Virus record (IMG/VR): IMGVR_UViG_3300012920_000135
Location: 1 to 33,072 of that record
Origin: a virus
DNA length: 33,072 nt
Reading direction: 5' to 3' (one strand)
The notes below the pieces were generated by a model that saw only the letters and a list, made by a program, of their open reading frames with translations, had not been told where the DNA came from and searched no databases. Below, piece after piece: positions 1 to 9,207 of the stretch; positions within the stretch are counted from its first letter, which is position 1, and every line of letters starts with the position of its first letter. The position numbers and the translations under genes are program-made.

Positions 1-228
1 CCTCCAACAGCAACTTTTACTTTAACAGGTAATCCAGTCATATTTGGTTTTGACATTGACGCAGATGTTGGAACTTTTGCGTTAACTGGAAACAGTGCAA
101 CTCTTCGTCATGGAAGAATTTTATCTGTAGATAGTGCATCACAATTTACTTATGCATTTCAAGAATTTAAAGTTAGAGGTTGGTTTAGTCCAACAGTGCC
201 ACCAGCAATATGGACGGAAGCAGCTTAA
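1..228 (+). CDS. Repeat-containing virion protein, C-terminal fragment
   Basis: Open from the first base in frame 1 to a TAA at 226-228; the start lies outside the window. The 75 visible residues hold short repeats of about 20 residues built on an F-[TA]-L-T-G-N core (ATFTLTGNP, then GTFALTGNS), then a tail rich in aromatic residues (KVRGWFSPT, IWTEAA). I know such FTLTG-type beta repeats from marine phage structural proteins encoded next to fibers, so a tail or fiber-associated role is inferred from family resemblance and from the fiber gene 30 bp downstream. The frame would also stay open if the last base of the window were joined to the first, but the truncated gene at the other end looks like a different family. 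Confidence 0.6.
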   Translation, partial: PPTATFTLTGNPVIFGFDIDADVGTFALTGNSATLRHGRILSVDSASQFTYAFQEFKVRGWFSPTVPPAIWTEAA

Positions 229-258
229 CGTGGTACTATTATTAAATAGGAGATTTTA

Positions 259-1101
259 ATGGCTATTACTATTACAAAACCAACTGTTGGCGGTAGTGAA
301 GGAACGTGGGGTCAAACCATAAATGATGCACTTGATGTTATTGTAGACGCTGCAAATGGTACAACAGGAACACTTGCGCCTGATTTAACAAAGCTTACGA
401 TTAATGGCACAGACGTTACCTCTACGGCTTCAGATATAGTGCTGCAATCAGACCTGTCTGCTTTAATGACAAGTTTTCAGCTAGAAGATGGTGATGGTAC
501 TGAAGTTACTATTTCAAATGGTAAAGAGGTAAAATTCGTTGAAGGAACTGGCATAGATATAAACTGGACTGATACATCTACTGGTTCAGACGGTGATCCT
601 TACGATTTAACTTTTTCTCTTAAAGAAGATTTACGGTCTACAAGCAACGTGGATGCTTATACTGGCAATAATAGTGATTATGTTCACTATGATGCAGATG
701 TTGGGATGCGTTTTTACACTGCTGGTAACGAAGATATGAGGTTAACTGATGGCGGTGATTTGCACGTTGACGCAAACATTATTGGGTACTCAACAACAAT
801 TTCAGATCAAAGACTAAAGCACGATATTAATAAAATTGATAACGCATTAGATAAAGTTTCTCAAATAAATGGCTATACATTTACTTACAATGAAAATGGA
901 AAACTTAGTGCAGGGGTTGTGGCACAAGAAATTGAAAATGTTTTACCTTCTGCGGTAGAAAACAAAAAATTAGCTTTTAGCGGTCAAGAAGATGTTGAAT
1001 ATAAAACAGTACAATACGATCAGCTTCATGGACTTTTGATAGAAGCCATAAAAGAACTAAAGGCTGAAATAGAGGAACTTAAAAATGGCATTGCCAAGTA
1101 G
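259..1101 (+). CDS. Tail fiber with C-terminal S74 intramolecular chaperone
   Basis: 280 residues. The N-terminus (ITKPTVGGSEGTWGQTINDALD) is a common attachment end in phage fibers; the middle is a beta-rich shaft. From about residue 180 it is a peptidase S74 (endosialidase-type) chaperone domain: the motif ISDQRLKHDI supplies the expected Ser182/Lys187 pair, followed by GYTFTY and GVVAQEIENVLPSAV, and it ends in the usual helix (LIEAIKELKAEIEELK). In this family the chaperone drives fiber trimerisation and then cuts itself off just before the Ser, here leaving about 181 residues in the mature fiber. Start ATG 259 follows TAGGAG. The 3' end overlaps the next gene by 17 bp. Host-receptor specificity cannot be read from the sequence. 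Confidence 0.88.
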   Translation: MAITITKPTVGGSEGTWGQTINDALDVIVDAANGTTGTLAPDLTKLTINGTDVTSTASDIVLQSDLSALMTSFQLEDGDGTEVTISNGKEVKFVEGTGIDINWTDTSTGSDGDPYDLTFSLKEDLRSTSNVDAYTGNNSDYVHYDADVGMRFYTAGNEDMRLTDGGDLHVDANIIGYSTTISDQRLKHDINKIDNALDKVSQINGYTFTYNENGKLSAGVVAQEIENVLPSAVENKKLAFSGQEDVEYKTVQYDQLHGLLIEAIKELKAEIEELKNGIAK

Positions 1102-1915
1102 TGGTCAAATAACAATAAATCAAATCCACGTTGAGGCAGGGGGGTCTAGTGGTTCTGAAGCAACAATAAATGATGGTGATATTCGATCTTTGATTGGTAA
1201 AGATAGTGCAGTGCAAAACGCATTTAATGAATATTATGGTTCTGCTTCAACTTCCCCTACCGCAAACTATATAGGAAGATTAACAACAACAAATGACGGT
1301 TTTCCAAGCTCACCAAATGCTGGTTATATTACACTTAGCTCTGATTACATTAATAATACTTATTATCCAAAAACAAAGTTGGTTGTAATATGCACCCAAT
1401 TAGCTGGGACAGCTACACCTCTTAATTCAACGTGCAGTATACAAGGTCAATTTGGAAACACTTCGGTTCAAAGTATGACTTTAGCAGTTAGGCAAAATAC
1501 CCCTCATCAAACCGCAATATATTATTTAGAAACAAACGCATCAGGTCAAACACTTGTACTTGGGCAAGGGGGAACTGGTAGATCATCTTTAGATGTATAT
1601 GAGCTTTACGATTATGGAAGCACAACACCTTACACAACAGATACAGCATCAAATAGTAATTCAAACAGCCAAACTATTACTGTTAATAGTAATTATAATG
1701 GCGTAACTATTGGTTGCGGAATGTCATCGTTTGGTGGAACAAATACAACAACTGTATCTAATGCTGACGCAGTGCAACAAATTCAATTAGAGAGTGCAAC
1801 AGCACATTTTTCTTGGAAAGATGAAGGTACGCCATCAGGAAACAGAAGTTATGCTGCTTCCACTTCTGGAGCTTCATCTACTGGAGTAGACTTATGTACA
1901 GCATCGTGGAAATAA
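1085..1915 (+). CDS. Putative tail tip or fiber protein (MALPSSGQI type)
   Basis: 276 residues. The opening MALPSSGQITINQIHVEAGG and the following ATINDGDIRSLIG are the typical start of a marine phage structural family in which this short N-terminal module is joined to variable beta-rich receptor domains. The rest is rich in Ser, Thr, Asn and Gly with few charged residues, like exposed fiber domains. The start ATG lies inside the end of the S74 fiber gene, preceded by GAGG, so the two are probably translationally coupled. No enzymatic motif is visible. Structural role is inferred from the N-terminal pattern and position between a fiber and the tail stabilisation protein. Confidence 0.65.
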   Translation: MALPSSGQITINQIHVEAGGSSGSEATINDGDIRSLIGKDSAVQNAFNEYYGSASTSPTANYIGRLTTTNDGFPSSPNAGYITLSSDYINNTYYPKTKLVVICTQLAGTATPLNSTCSIQGQFGNTSVQSMTLAVRQNTPHQTAIYYLETNASGQTLVLGQGGTGRSSLDVYELYDYGSTTPYTTDTASNSNSNSQTITVNSNYNGVTIGCGMSSFGGTNTTTVSNADAVQQIQLESATAHFSWKDEGTPSGNRSYAASTSGASSTGVDLCTASWK

Positions 1916-1916
1916 T

Positions 1917-3743
1917 ATGCCTTTAGTACCATTAGATTTAAAAGCAGGATTTTACAGAAACGGCACTGATCTTGATGCTAGTAATAGATGGCGTGATGGT
2001 AGCCTTGTAAGATGGCGTGATGGCTCTTTGCGGCCAATAGGAGGATGGCAAGACTTCAAAAAGGGTTTTTGTACTAATCCAGTTAGAGGCGCACACGCTT
2101 GGGAAAGTAACAATGGTGATGCTTATTTTGCGGCTGGAAGCTACAATGAATTAACAGCAATGCTTGGTTCAGGAACAGTTTATGATATTACGCCTGTCAC
2201 AATGTCTACTGGCAGAGAAGATGCAGGAATTAATTTAGGTTTTGGTGGTGGTTTTTATGGCACTGGATATTTTGGTACGCCAAGACCATCAACGGGTACA
2301 TATTCAGAAGCAACATCGTGGTCACTTGATAACTTTGGTCAGTTTTTGGTTGGGGTTCATTATGATACAGGTACGCTTGTAGAATGGCAGCTTGGTTCTA
2401 GTGCCGTAGCTGCGCCTGTTTCAAATGCTCCTACAAACAATCTTGGCTTGGTTGTTACAGAAGAAAGATTTATATTTTTATTAGGCGCAGGTGGTAATCC
2501 CAGAAAGGTACAGTGGTGTGATAAAGAAGCAAACACCACTTGGACACCTGCGGCAACTAACGAAGCAGGTGATTTTACTTTGCAGACAAGTGGTCAAATA
2601 ATGCAGGGTTTAAATACCAGAGGTCAAACCTTAATTATTACAGATAGTGATGCTTTTGCTGCAAAATATCTTGGACCGCCTTATGTTTATGGTTTTAATC
2701 GTGTGGGAACGTCTTGCGGTGCAGTTTCGCGTATGTCAGCAGTTGATACTGATATGGGTGCTTTTTGGATGGGTCAAAAAGGTTTTTTTGGTTTTGATGG
2801 TAACACTGTTAAAGAGATACCTTGCGAAGTACATGATTATGTTTTTGACGATATAAATGTTAACCAACAATCTAAAATTTGGGCTTTTAGCAACACTGAG
2901 TTTAGTGAAGTTTGGTGGTTTTATCCATCGGCAGGTAGTTTAGAAATTGATAGATATGTAGCTCTTGATTTATTAGAAAATCATTGGTTAATTGGTAACT
3001 TATCAAGAACAGGCGGCGTATCTAGGGGTGTATTTAGAAGTTGTATTATGAGCGGTGAATACGTTGAAAATTTAACGTATAATGTAACTGTTGCAAACGA
3101 TAGTGGTAATAAATATTATATTTCTAGTTACTCTGGGTCTGCGCCAACAATAAGTTTTAGAAAAGGAAATACTTATCGGTTTGACCAATCAGATAGTAGT
3201 AATTCTTCGCACCCGTTTCAGTTTTCTACAACGTCAGATGGCACACATGGAGGTGGAAGCGCCTATACAACAGGTGTCACAGTAGTGGGAACGGCTGGAA
3301 CGGCTGGCAGTTATGTAGAGATAGCAGTTACAGACAGCACACCTTCAACGCTGTATTATTATTGTTCTAATCACGCAGGTATGGGGGGAACGATTAATAT
3401 TATAGAGCCAGTAATAGTTTATAACCATGAACAAGGTTTAAATTATGAAAATGGATCAATTTTTTGTGAGACTGGACCTATCTCAATAGGTAGTGGTGAT
3501 CAGGTTGCAAAAGTAACTGACGTAATACCAGACGAAAAAACACAAGGCGATGTTGATTTAAAATTTAAAACACGATTTTACCCAAACGACACAGAAACAA
3601 CACATGGACCATTTAACCCAAGTAATCCTACTTCAGTAAGGTTTACTGGAAGACAGTTGAGGATGAGAGTTGAAGGTGATCAGCCTACTGCTTGGCGTGT
3701 TGGAACAATGCGGCTTGAAACAAAAGCAGGGGGTAGGCGATAA
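1917..3743 (+). CDS. gp10-like tail/DNA stabilisation protein with inserted cupredoxin-like domain
   Basis: 608 residues. The N-terminus (LDLKAGFYRNGTD, WRDGSLVRW, LRPIGGW) matches the P22 gp10-like stabilisation or nozzle family of podoviruses, which plugs the portal-tail channel as a beta-propeller-like hub. Residues about 382-496 do not belong to that fold. They read as a cupredoxin-like domain: TYRFDQSD, SSHPFQFS with His432, and a closing YYYCSNHAGMGG with Cys483, His486 and Met489. The C-x2-H-x2-M spacing equals that of the type-1 copper protein amicyanin. The parent fold appears to resume at VYNHEQGLNYENG. Start ATG is one base after the previous stop, and the end overlaps the next gene by TAATG. 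The tail role is well supported by pattern; copper binding is inference. Confidence 0.75.
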   Translation: MPLVPLDLKAGFYRNGTDLDASNRWRDGSLVRWRDGSLRPIGGWQDFKKGFCTNPVRGAHAWESNNGDAYFAAGSYNELTAMLGSGTVYDITPVTMSTGREDAGINLGFGGGFYGTGYFGTPRPSTGTYSEATSWSLDNFGQFLVGVHYDTGTLVEWQLGSSAVAAPVSNAPTNNLGLVVTEERFIFLLGAGGNPRKVQWCDKEANTTWTPAATNEAGDFTLQTSGQIMQGLNTRGQTLIITDSDAFAAKYLGPPYVYGFNRVGTSCGAVSRMSAVDTDMGAFWMGQKGFFGFDGNTVKEIPCEVHDYVFDDINVNQQSKIWAFSNTEFSEVWWFYPSAGSLEIDRYVALDLLENHWLIGNLSRTGGVSRGVFRSCIMSGEYVENLTYNVTVANDSGNKYYISSYSGSAPTISFRKGNTYRFDQSDSSNSSHPFQFSTTSDGTHGGGSAYTTGVTVVGTAGTAGSYVEIAVTDSTPSTLYYYCSNHAGMGGTINIIEPVIVYNHEQGLNYENGSIFCETGPISIGSGDQVAKVTDVIPDEKTQGDVDLKFKTRFYPNDTETTHGPFNPSNPTSVRFTGRQLRMRVEGDQPTAWRVGTMRLETKAGGRR

Positions 3744-4090
3744 TGCCAGTCACGCCACCAGTCATAGGAACAGATATACGTCAATGGGGTAGAGAGCTTA
3801 ACCTTTTTCTAAGCAGAAATTTAGGAAAGTTATTCTTTAAATCATCGGGTGATACTCCTGCGGATAATGGTATTTTCTTGTGGGATGATGAGAATAATTA
3901 TCCTGTAGTTTCCTCAGACGGTGTTTTTAGACAGGTTGCCATGAAGCAAGCCACGCCAAGTAGTAGCACTGGTGCGGCTGGTGATGTGGCAGGCATGATA
4001 GCTTGGGATACTAATTATATTTATATTTGTACGGCTGCACATGATGGCTCAACAGCAATTTGGAAGAGGGTAGCATTGTCTACATATTAA
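3743..4090 (+). CDS. Small virion-associated protein
   Basis: 115 residues, overlapping the previous stop as TAATG. The N-terminal half (IRQWGRELNLFLSRNLGKLFFK) is helical. The C-terminal half (GDVAGMIAWDTNYIYICTAA, IWKRVAL) is a short beta motif that I recognise from many phage fiber and neck proteins, where it occurs as a generic module. No enzymatic residues are evident. Its place between the tail stabilisation protein and the GNAT-like protein suggests a minor structural or assembly component. Confidence 0.6.
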   Translation: MPVTPPVIGTDIRQWGRELNLFLSRNLGKLFFKSSGDTPADNGIFLWDDENNYPVVSSDGVFRQVAMKQATPSSSTGAAGDVAGMIAWDTNYIYICTAAHDGSTAIWKRVALSTY

Positions 4091-4477
4091 ATGCCTAAAG
4101 ATACAATACTATCAGATGATTTAGAAAAATGCCGCCCTTGGATTGAGGCGGCTTTGGATTATACAGGCGGTACACATGCTTGGGAAGATATAGTAAATAG
4201 CATAGCTTCTGGGACAATGCAGTTATGGGCCGCTGACAGGGGGTGTATTGTGACTGAAATTGTGGTATATCCTAGAAAGAAAGTTTTAAATATTTTTTTA
4301 GCTGGCGGCGAATTGGATCAAATACTAGATATGGATCACGACGTAAAAAGATGGGCAAAAGAGCATGGCTGTACAGCGGCTACAATGATGGGTCGCATGG
4401 GATGGAAAAAACCGTTGGCAGCATTGGATTGGAAGCTGCAACACGGATGTTTTTTAAAGGAGTTTAATGATGGCTAA
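4091..4477 (+). CDS. GNAT-like acyltransferase-fold phage protein
   Basis: 128 residues, starting directly after the previous TAA. The order helix (DLEKCRPWIEAAL), beta pair (MQLWAADRGCIVTEIVVYP, VLNIFLAGG), then the helical ILDMDHDVKRWAKEHGCTAATMMGRMGWKKPL resembles a compact GNAT-fold protein found in the structural operons of many podoviruses. The usual acetyl-CoA loop Q/RxxGxG/A is not clear here, so catalysis is doubtful and a structural or assembly role is equally possible. The family call rests on pattern and context only. Confidence 0.55.
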   Translation: MPKDTILSDDLEKCRPWIEAALDYTGGTHAWEDIVNSIASGTMQLWAADRGCIVTEIVVYPRKKVLNIFLAGGELDQILDMDHDVKRWAKEHGCTAATMMGRMGWKKPLAALDWKLQHGCFLKEFNDG

Positions 4478-4907
4478 AGGTGGTAGAGAAAGTACAGATC
4501 AAACATTGCCTAAATTTTTTGAAACTGCTCTTCAGCAAGGAGTAGGAATGGGCACAGATTTGGCAGCAATGCCTTATGCGGAGTATAGGGGGCCAGATGT
4601 AGCAGCTTTTTCTCCGATGCAGCAAGCGTCATTTCAAAACACTCAAGATGCAGCGGCTGCATTTGGAATGAACTCAGGCGCAGGATCTTACATGCCTACA
4701 CCCGTTCAAGATGGTGGTATAATAGGATATTCGGCAGCGCCATTGTACGATGCTGCAAAAGCAAATTTAGAGGCAAGCTCCCCAGCAACGGCTGATTACA
4801 TAGCAAGCTTTGGAATAGATCCAGTTACTGGCGAAATGGGTGTTAGAGCCCCAGATAGTCAGCCAGTAGCGTTAGAAATGCAATCAAGAGGAAGAAGGGG
4901 TAAATAA
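4470..4907 (+). CDS. Putative internal virion protein (small)
   Basis: 145 residues from ATG 4470. AAAGGAG at 4456-4462 favours this ATG (spacing 7) over the ATG at 4467 (spacing 4). The protein is Ala/Met/Gln-rich and contains YAEYRGPDVAAFSPMQQASFQNTQDAAAAFGM, a pattern I associate with small ejection or internal virion proteins of marine podoviruses. The C-terminus is basic (SRGRRGK). It overlaps the preceding gene slightly and sits one base before the next, which shares the same composition. Function beyond virion association is unknown. Confidence 0.6.
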   Translation: MAKGGRESTDQTLPKFFETALQQGVGMGTDLAAMPYAEYRGPDVAAFSPMQQASFQNTQDAAAAFGMNSGAGSYMPTPVQDGGIIGYSAAPLYDAAKANLEASSPATADYIASFGIDPVTGEMGVRAPDSQPVALEMQSRGRRGK

Positions 4908-4908
4908 T

Positions 4909-5541
4909 ATGGCTGGCAGTGCAAATCCTTCAATGGTTCAACCAGTAATGAACCCATATCAGAGAGCATCGAGCGCAAACATGCAAGCGTTCAGCACATA
5001 CTCAAATCCAGCGGCTGCGGCTGCTAATATGATGAACCCGTATCAACAACAAGTGGTTGACGCCACAATTCGTGACGTAGGTAATGCGGCGCAAGTGGGG
5101 CTAAACCAAATAGGCGCACAAGCGCAAGGCGCAGGGGCTTTCGGTGGTTCTAGGCAAGGTATTGCAGAAGCTGAAGCACTCAAGGGCTTTAATCAGCAAG
5201 CTTTAGATCAAGTAGCAAGATTAAATCAACAGGGCTACCAGCAATCGATAAACAACGCATTCACCGCAGCATCAGGACTGCAAAATGTTGGTAATCAAGC
5301 TTTTGCAATGGGTAACACTTTAGCTGACAGGCAAATGCAGCAAGGACAAATGCAACAGGCAGCAATGCAAAACTTGATAAATTCTGGCAAACAACAATTT
5401 GCAGGATATACAGGTCAACCTCAGCAAAATCTAAATGCTCTGTTGTCTACAATCTCAGCGCAACCTAATTTAGCTGGCGAAACTAAGAGCTTCCAGCCAG
5501 GATTGTTTAACTATCTACAGTTTGCGGCTGGTCTAGCCTAA
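4909..5541 (+). CDS. Putative DNA ejection / internal virion protein, Gln-Ala-rich
   Basis: 210 residues, very rich in Gln, Ala, Asn and Met, with almost no acidic clusters. Motifs NPYQQQVVDATIRD and GAGAFGGSRQGIAEAEA are typical of internal virion proteins encoded beside the transglycosylase in this kind of genome. Repeating QQ/QA helices (RQMQQGQMQQAAMQN) suggest an amphipathic assembly that could line a conduit through the cell envelope. Located between another small internal protein and the SLT protein, consistent with a three-protein ejection set. Exact role is inferred. Confidence 0.65.
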   Translation: MAGSANPSMVQPVMNPYQRASSANMQAFSTYSNPAAAAANMMNPYQQQVVDATIRDVGNAAQVGLNQIGAQAQGAGAFGGSRQGIAEAEALKGFNQQALDQVARLNQQGYQQSINNAFTAASGLQNVGNQAFAMGNTLADRQMQQGQMQQAAMQNLINSGKQQFAGYTGQPQQNLNALLSTISAQPNLAGETKSFQPGLFNYLQFAAGLA

Positions 5542-5542
5542 G

Positions 5543-7018
5543 ATGCATAATCGCGCACATATAATGCAGATGGCTGCACAAATTGCGCGGAATGAGGGCA
5601 TCGATGAGGATTTATTTTTATCTCTCATACAGCAAGAAAGTAATTTCAATCCAGACGCTGTTAGCTCAAAAGGGGCTATAGGTTTATCTCAGTTGATGCC
5701 AGAAACAGCCAAAGAGCTTGGCGTCAATCCAAACAATATGATTGAAAACTTAACGGGTGGTGCGCGATATTTAAAACAACAGCTAGACGCATTCCCTAGC
5801 AGAGAACTAGCGCTGGCTGCATACAACGCTGGGCCAACAAGAGTAAGAGATTTAGGTGCAATACCTGACATACCAGAAACGCAAAATTTTGTTAAAAATA
5901 TTCTTGCACGAATGCAAAACACAAACAAACAAATGCCGCTAAATGCGACAGGATTACTAGCTCAAGATCAAACAGACGGGAATAAGCCAATGTCACGAAA
6001 CTATAATTTTTTAGATTATCTTATGGGCAACGCACGTCAACAGCCAAACAATACAACTCCAAGAATGTCCCCGTTACGAAGGGCTGGAATAGCGGCTGAT
6101 GCTTTAATTTTGCGAGGTTATGGACAAGGCCAACAGCTTCGTGAGCAAGGAATGGAACAGTTAGCACTAGAGAAGCAGACAAGGGATAGAAACGATACAA
6201 TTAAAATGTTCGAACAAAGGGCAGCGGCTGGTGATACCGTAGCATCTCAAATATTGCAGGGATTGCGAAGCGGTTCTCTAACGGTCAAAGATGCAATGAG
6301 CTTGTATTACGGGCAGATGTTTAAAAAGGATGATAGTACCTCGTTTATGAAAAACTATAAATACCTAACTGAAGAATTGAAGATGGCTCCCGAAGAGGCT
6401 CTTGCACAAGCTGGTAAGGTTACAGGCAGTAATACAAATATTGATATGGGTGGCTCTGGCGATCAGGATAAGTTTGCTGAGTTAGATGCCAAAAAACTAA
6501 ACGATGTAGGCGCAATCGGTTTAGATGCTGGTGGAACTTTAGCAAGAATTAATAGGCTAGAAGGTTTGCTGCAAAATATTGATACTGGTTTGGGTACTTC
6601 TATAAAAGCGTTTGCTGGACGTTTTGGAATACAAACAGAAGGACTTTCAAATATACAGGCCGCTGAAGCTTTAATTAACAGTTTGGTTCCCATGCAGCGT
6701 CCAGCAGGGTCTGGCCCCATGTCTGACGCAGACTTGGCACTATTTCAGAGGTCGTTACCTTCATTAATTAATAGTCCACAAGGTAACCAGCTTATTATAG
6801 ATACGATGCGTGGAATAGCAGAGTATGATAGGCAGGGAGCGGATATTGTGCAAAGGTATAGAAGCGGAGAGATTACAGTTGCTCAAGCTTTCGGTGAACT
6901 AAACGCTAGATCAGACCCATTGGGTTGGTTAGATAAATCTGGAGCTACTGGTGAGGGCAACCAAGAAGTTTCAACCTTCACAACAGAAAATGGCTTAACA
7001 TTCGAGATAATCAAATGA
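5543..7018 (+). CDS. Internal virion protein with lytic transglycosylase (SLT) domain
   Basis: 491 residues. Residues about 15-120 form a GH23 soluble lytic transglycosylase domain. Catalytic Glu32 lies in LIQQESNFNPDAVSSKGAIG, followed by LSQLMPETAKELG, the glycan-binding GGARYLKQQL, and LALAAYNAGPTRV. Such domains cut the peptidoglycan beta-1,4 link so the ejection apparatus can cross the wall. The remaining about 370 residues are mostly helical and lack a known enzyme motif, as in large ejection proteins. ATG 5543 lies one base after the previous stop but has no good ribosome site, so translational coupling or a start at a nearby ATG is possible. The stop overlaps the next gene as ATGA. 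Confidence 0.88.
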   Translation: MHNRAHIMQMAAQIARNEGIDEDLFLSLIQQESNFNPDAVSSKGAIGLSQLMPETAKELGVNPNNMIENLTGGARYLKQQLDAFPSRELALAAYNAGPTRVRDLGAIPDIPETQNFVKNILARMQNTNKQMPLNATGLLAQDQTDGNKPMSRNYNFLDYLMGNARQQPNNTTPRMSPLRRAGIAADALILRGYGQGQQLREQGMEQLALEKQTRDRNDTIKMFEQRAAAGDTVASQILQGLRSGSLTVKDAMSLYYGQMFKKDDSTSFMKNYKYLTEELKMAPEEALAQAGKVTGSNTNIDMGGSGDQDKFAELDAKKLNDVGAIGLDAGGTLARINRLEGLLQNIDTGLGTSIKAFAGRFGIQTEGLSNIQAAEALINSLVPMQRPAGSGPMSDADLALFQRSLPSLINSPQGNQLIIDTMRGIAEYDRQGADIVQRYRSGEITVAQAFGELNARSDPLGWLDKSGATGEGNQEVSTFTTENGLTFEIIK

Positions 7019-9198
7019 GTGAAACAACAGCATCAGACGTTCAAAAATTATCTGCAATTCCAACAGGCAAGGCTGGCATTCGCATAAAGGATAACAGGAT
7101 TTTCATAGACGGCGTCAATGACGGCAACCCGATCATTGTGACAGATCCCAAGTGGAAAGACATGACCCTTGAGGAAAAAGGTAAAGCAATCGAGGAAATA
7201 ATTAAAATTGTTAAGCCTACAGAGTTTGGCAGGGCTTACGCTCAAGGTGCTTCCGTAGGTACTAGTGATGAGGTTATTGCAGCGGCAACCAATCCTAGAG
7301 CGGCATTGAGTGCAGCAATATCTGGTGAAGGTCCAGAAAGCCAAGCATACTATGATAGGTTAGCAGAAGAGCGACGCAGATTAGCTCAGTTTAGAGAGCA
7401 ATATCCAACAGATGCATTAGTTGCTGAAGCTGGTGGCGCATTGACAACGGGTGCTCTCGCAGGAATTGCAACGGGTGGTGGCAGTACAGTCGCGACAGGT
7501 TCTCAACTTGCGCGTCTTGGCAATTTAGCTAAGACAGGTGCAAAAGTAGGCGCAGTTGAGGGTGGCTTGTACGGGTTTGCTCAAGGTGAGGGTGGCCTTG
7601 GGAATAGGTTGAAAAACAGTGCTATAGGTGCATCACTAGGATTGACGATAGGCGGCGCAATGGGACCAGCGGCACTTGGTTTGCAAATTGGTGGTCAGCA
7701 AGTCATCAAAGGAGCAAAAAGATTATTTGGTGGCAAAGGTGGTCAGGCAGTTGAAGCTGAGTTGCAAAGACTAGCAAAAGCTACAGATTTGAGCATTGAC
7801 GAAATTGTAGAGGGCGTTGCTAACGGATCAATTATGGCAGAAAATGAAACTCTGCGAATGACTGTCAGAGCTCTTATGAAAGAGGGCGGCGTCCCAGAAA
7901 CCATGATCCGTAGAGTGTTTCAAGAGAGCCAACAGCGGATGACGCCACTAGGCACGACTAGAGATCCTGCAAGACAAGCCGTAAAGCGAAAAGAATTATT
8001 CGACGAAGTTGAAGGTTACCTACAGCGTAACAACGAGCTTACAGAGAAAAATCCACTTGTTGTCGAAAAAGAATTTGATGCAGCGGTACGCAAGGCAGAA
8101 GGAGAAGATTACGCAAAAATCAAAGGTTATAAAACAGACACTGTACCGCTTGAAATAAATCGTCCAATCATTGAAGCTGTAAGTGCTTTCCCACAGATAG
8201 CCAAAGAGCTAGAGCAAGTTGTTTTGTCAAGGTCCAGAGGCTCAAGATTTTTCAACGTACAGACTGTGGATGGCGAAAAAGTTGTTAGCATGAACAGGCC
8301 ATTAACATTAGAGGAAGCGGAATTAGCGAGGCGCTGGTTTAGGGACGAAGCACAAAGTCTCCAACAGGGCAACGCAATGAAAAGTAGACTAAATGAGTAC
8401 AGGTTCCAGATCCAAAATCCTTTATTTGATTTTTCTGATGATTTAAGAGTAGCAAATTCCAAAGCAGCACAGACAAGAACTGCCAAGGATTTATTTGAGT
8501 TTGGTAAAACGATATTTAACAAGTCGTTTGATGAAGTAGACGCTATGCTGCGTCCACATCAAGACAATCCGCAAATGATGAAAGCTTTACGGGCTGGAGC
8601 TCTGGTAGATTTTAGAAAGAAAACTGGTCAGCGAGGCAACAAAGCATTTGCCAGCAAACTAAACAATCCAGACAACAAAGAAGCACAAATTTTTGATATG
8701 ATATTTACAGCGGATGAACGAGAGGTGCTTATTCCAAAAGTTGCTCAAGCTGCGTATTCTCAGGAAGCGGCTAACGCAATTATTCAAGGGTCTCCAACAT
8801 CACTTACAGACGCCGCTGGTAAACGAGTAGGTGCAGAAATTACCGCTGGTGAAGTTGCTACAGCATTATCAACCCCAGTAAATCCAATTGGTGGAGCTAA
8901 TGCGATGGCTTCTATGGCAACAAAATTTGTAGCAAGTATCAATCCAAACTTGAGTGAAAGACAACGTGTCAGAGTTGTAGAAGTGTTGCTATCAGAAAAT
9001 CCAGAGTTGGTCAGACGGGCTCTATCTGACAACAGAGGTATGGATGCTCTTGTTTCTGCAATCAACAGAATTTCAAAAGGTTTGGCTGTTGGCCCAAGAC
9101 AGGCGACTATTCAACAGCAAACTCAAAGTGAGGGTACTTTAAATCAGCTTGCCGTCGGTGGTGCTCAAGCAGCCCGTGGTTTGTTATCTGGTCCATAG
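7015..9198 (+). CDS. Large internal virion / DNA ejection protein
   Basis: 727 residues, overlapping the transglycosylase stop by ATGA. After a charged N-terminus there is a segment (about 135-240) of small hydrophobic and glycine-rich helices (GGALTTGALAGIATGGG, GASLGLTIGGAMGPAALGLQIGG) typical of membrane-inserting ejection proteins. The rest is long charged helix (residues about 240-650) ending in a Gln/Ala-rich tail. The preceding motif YYDRLAEERRRLAQFREQYP recurs in marine phage ejection proteins. Together with the two neighbours it would form the channel that carries DNA into the cell. No catalytic motif is seen. Confidence 0.7.
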   Translation: MSETTASDVQKLSAIPTGKAGIRIKDNRIFIDGVNDGNPIIVTDPKWKDMTLEEKGKAIEEIIKIVKPTEFGRAYAQGASVGTSDEVIAAATNPRAALSAAISGEGPESQAYYDRLAEERRRLAQFREQYPTDALVAEAGGALTTGALAGIATGGGSTVATGSQLARLGNLAKTGAKVGAVEGGLYGFAQGEGGLGNRLKNSAIGASLGLTIGGAMGPAALGLQIGGQQVIKGAKRLFGGKGGQAVEAELQRLAKATDLSIDEIVEGVANGSIMAENETLRMTVRALMKEGGVPETMIRRVFQESQQRMTPLGTTRDPARQAVKRKELFDEVEGYLQRNNELTEKNPLVVEKEFDAAVRKAEGEDYAKIKGYKTDTVPLEINRPIIEAVSAFPQIAKELEQVVLSRSRGSRFFNVQTVDGEKVVSMNRPLTLEEAELARRWFRDEAQSLQQGNAMKSRLNEYRFQIQNPLFDFSDDLRVANSKAAQTRTAKDLFEFGKTIFNKSFDEVDAMLRPHQDNPQMMKALRAGALVDFRKKTGQRGNKAFASKLNNPDNKEAQIFDMIFTADEREVLIPKVAQAAYSQEAANAIIQGSPTSLTDAAGKRVGAEITAGEVATALSTPVNPIGGANAMASMATKFVASINPNLSERQRVRVVEVLLSENPELVRRALSDNRGMDALVSAINRISKGLAVGPRQATIQQQTQSEGTLNQLAVGGAQAARGLLSGP

Positions 9199-9207
9199 GA
9201 GAAATAA

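Noticed and set aside
8127-8522. 131-residue leftward ORF inside the large ejection gene
   Set aside because: Lies wholly inside a well-supported rightward gene, has no ribosome site context, and its Ser/Leu-rich composition is typical of a reverse-strand shadow.
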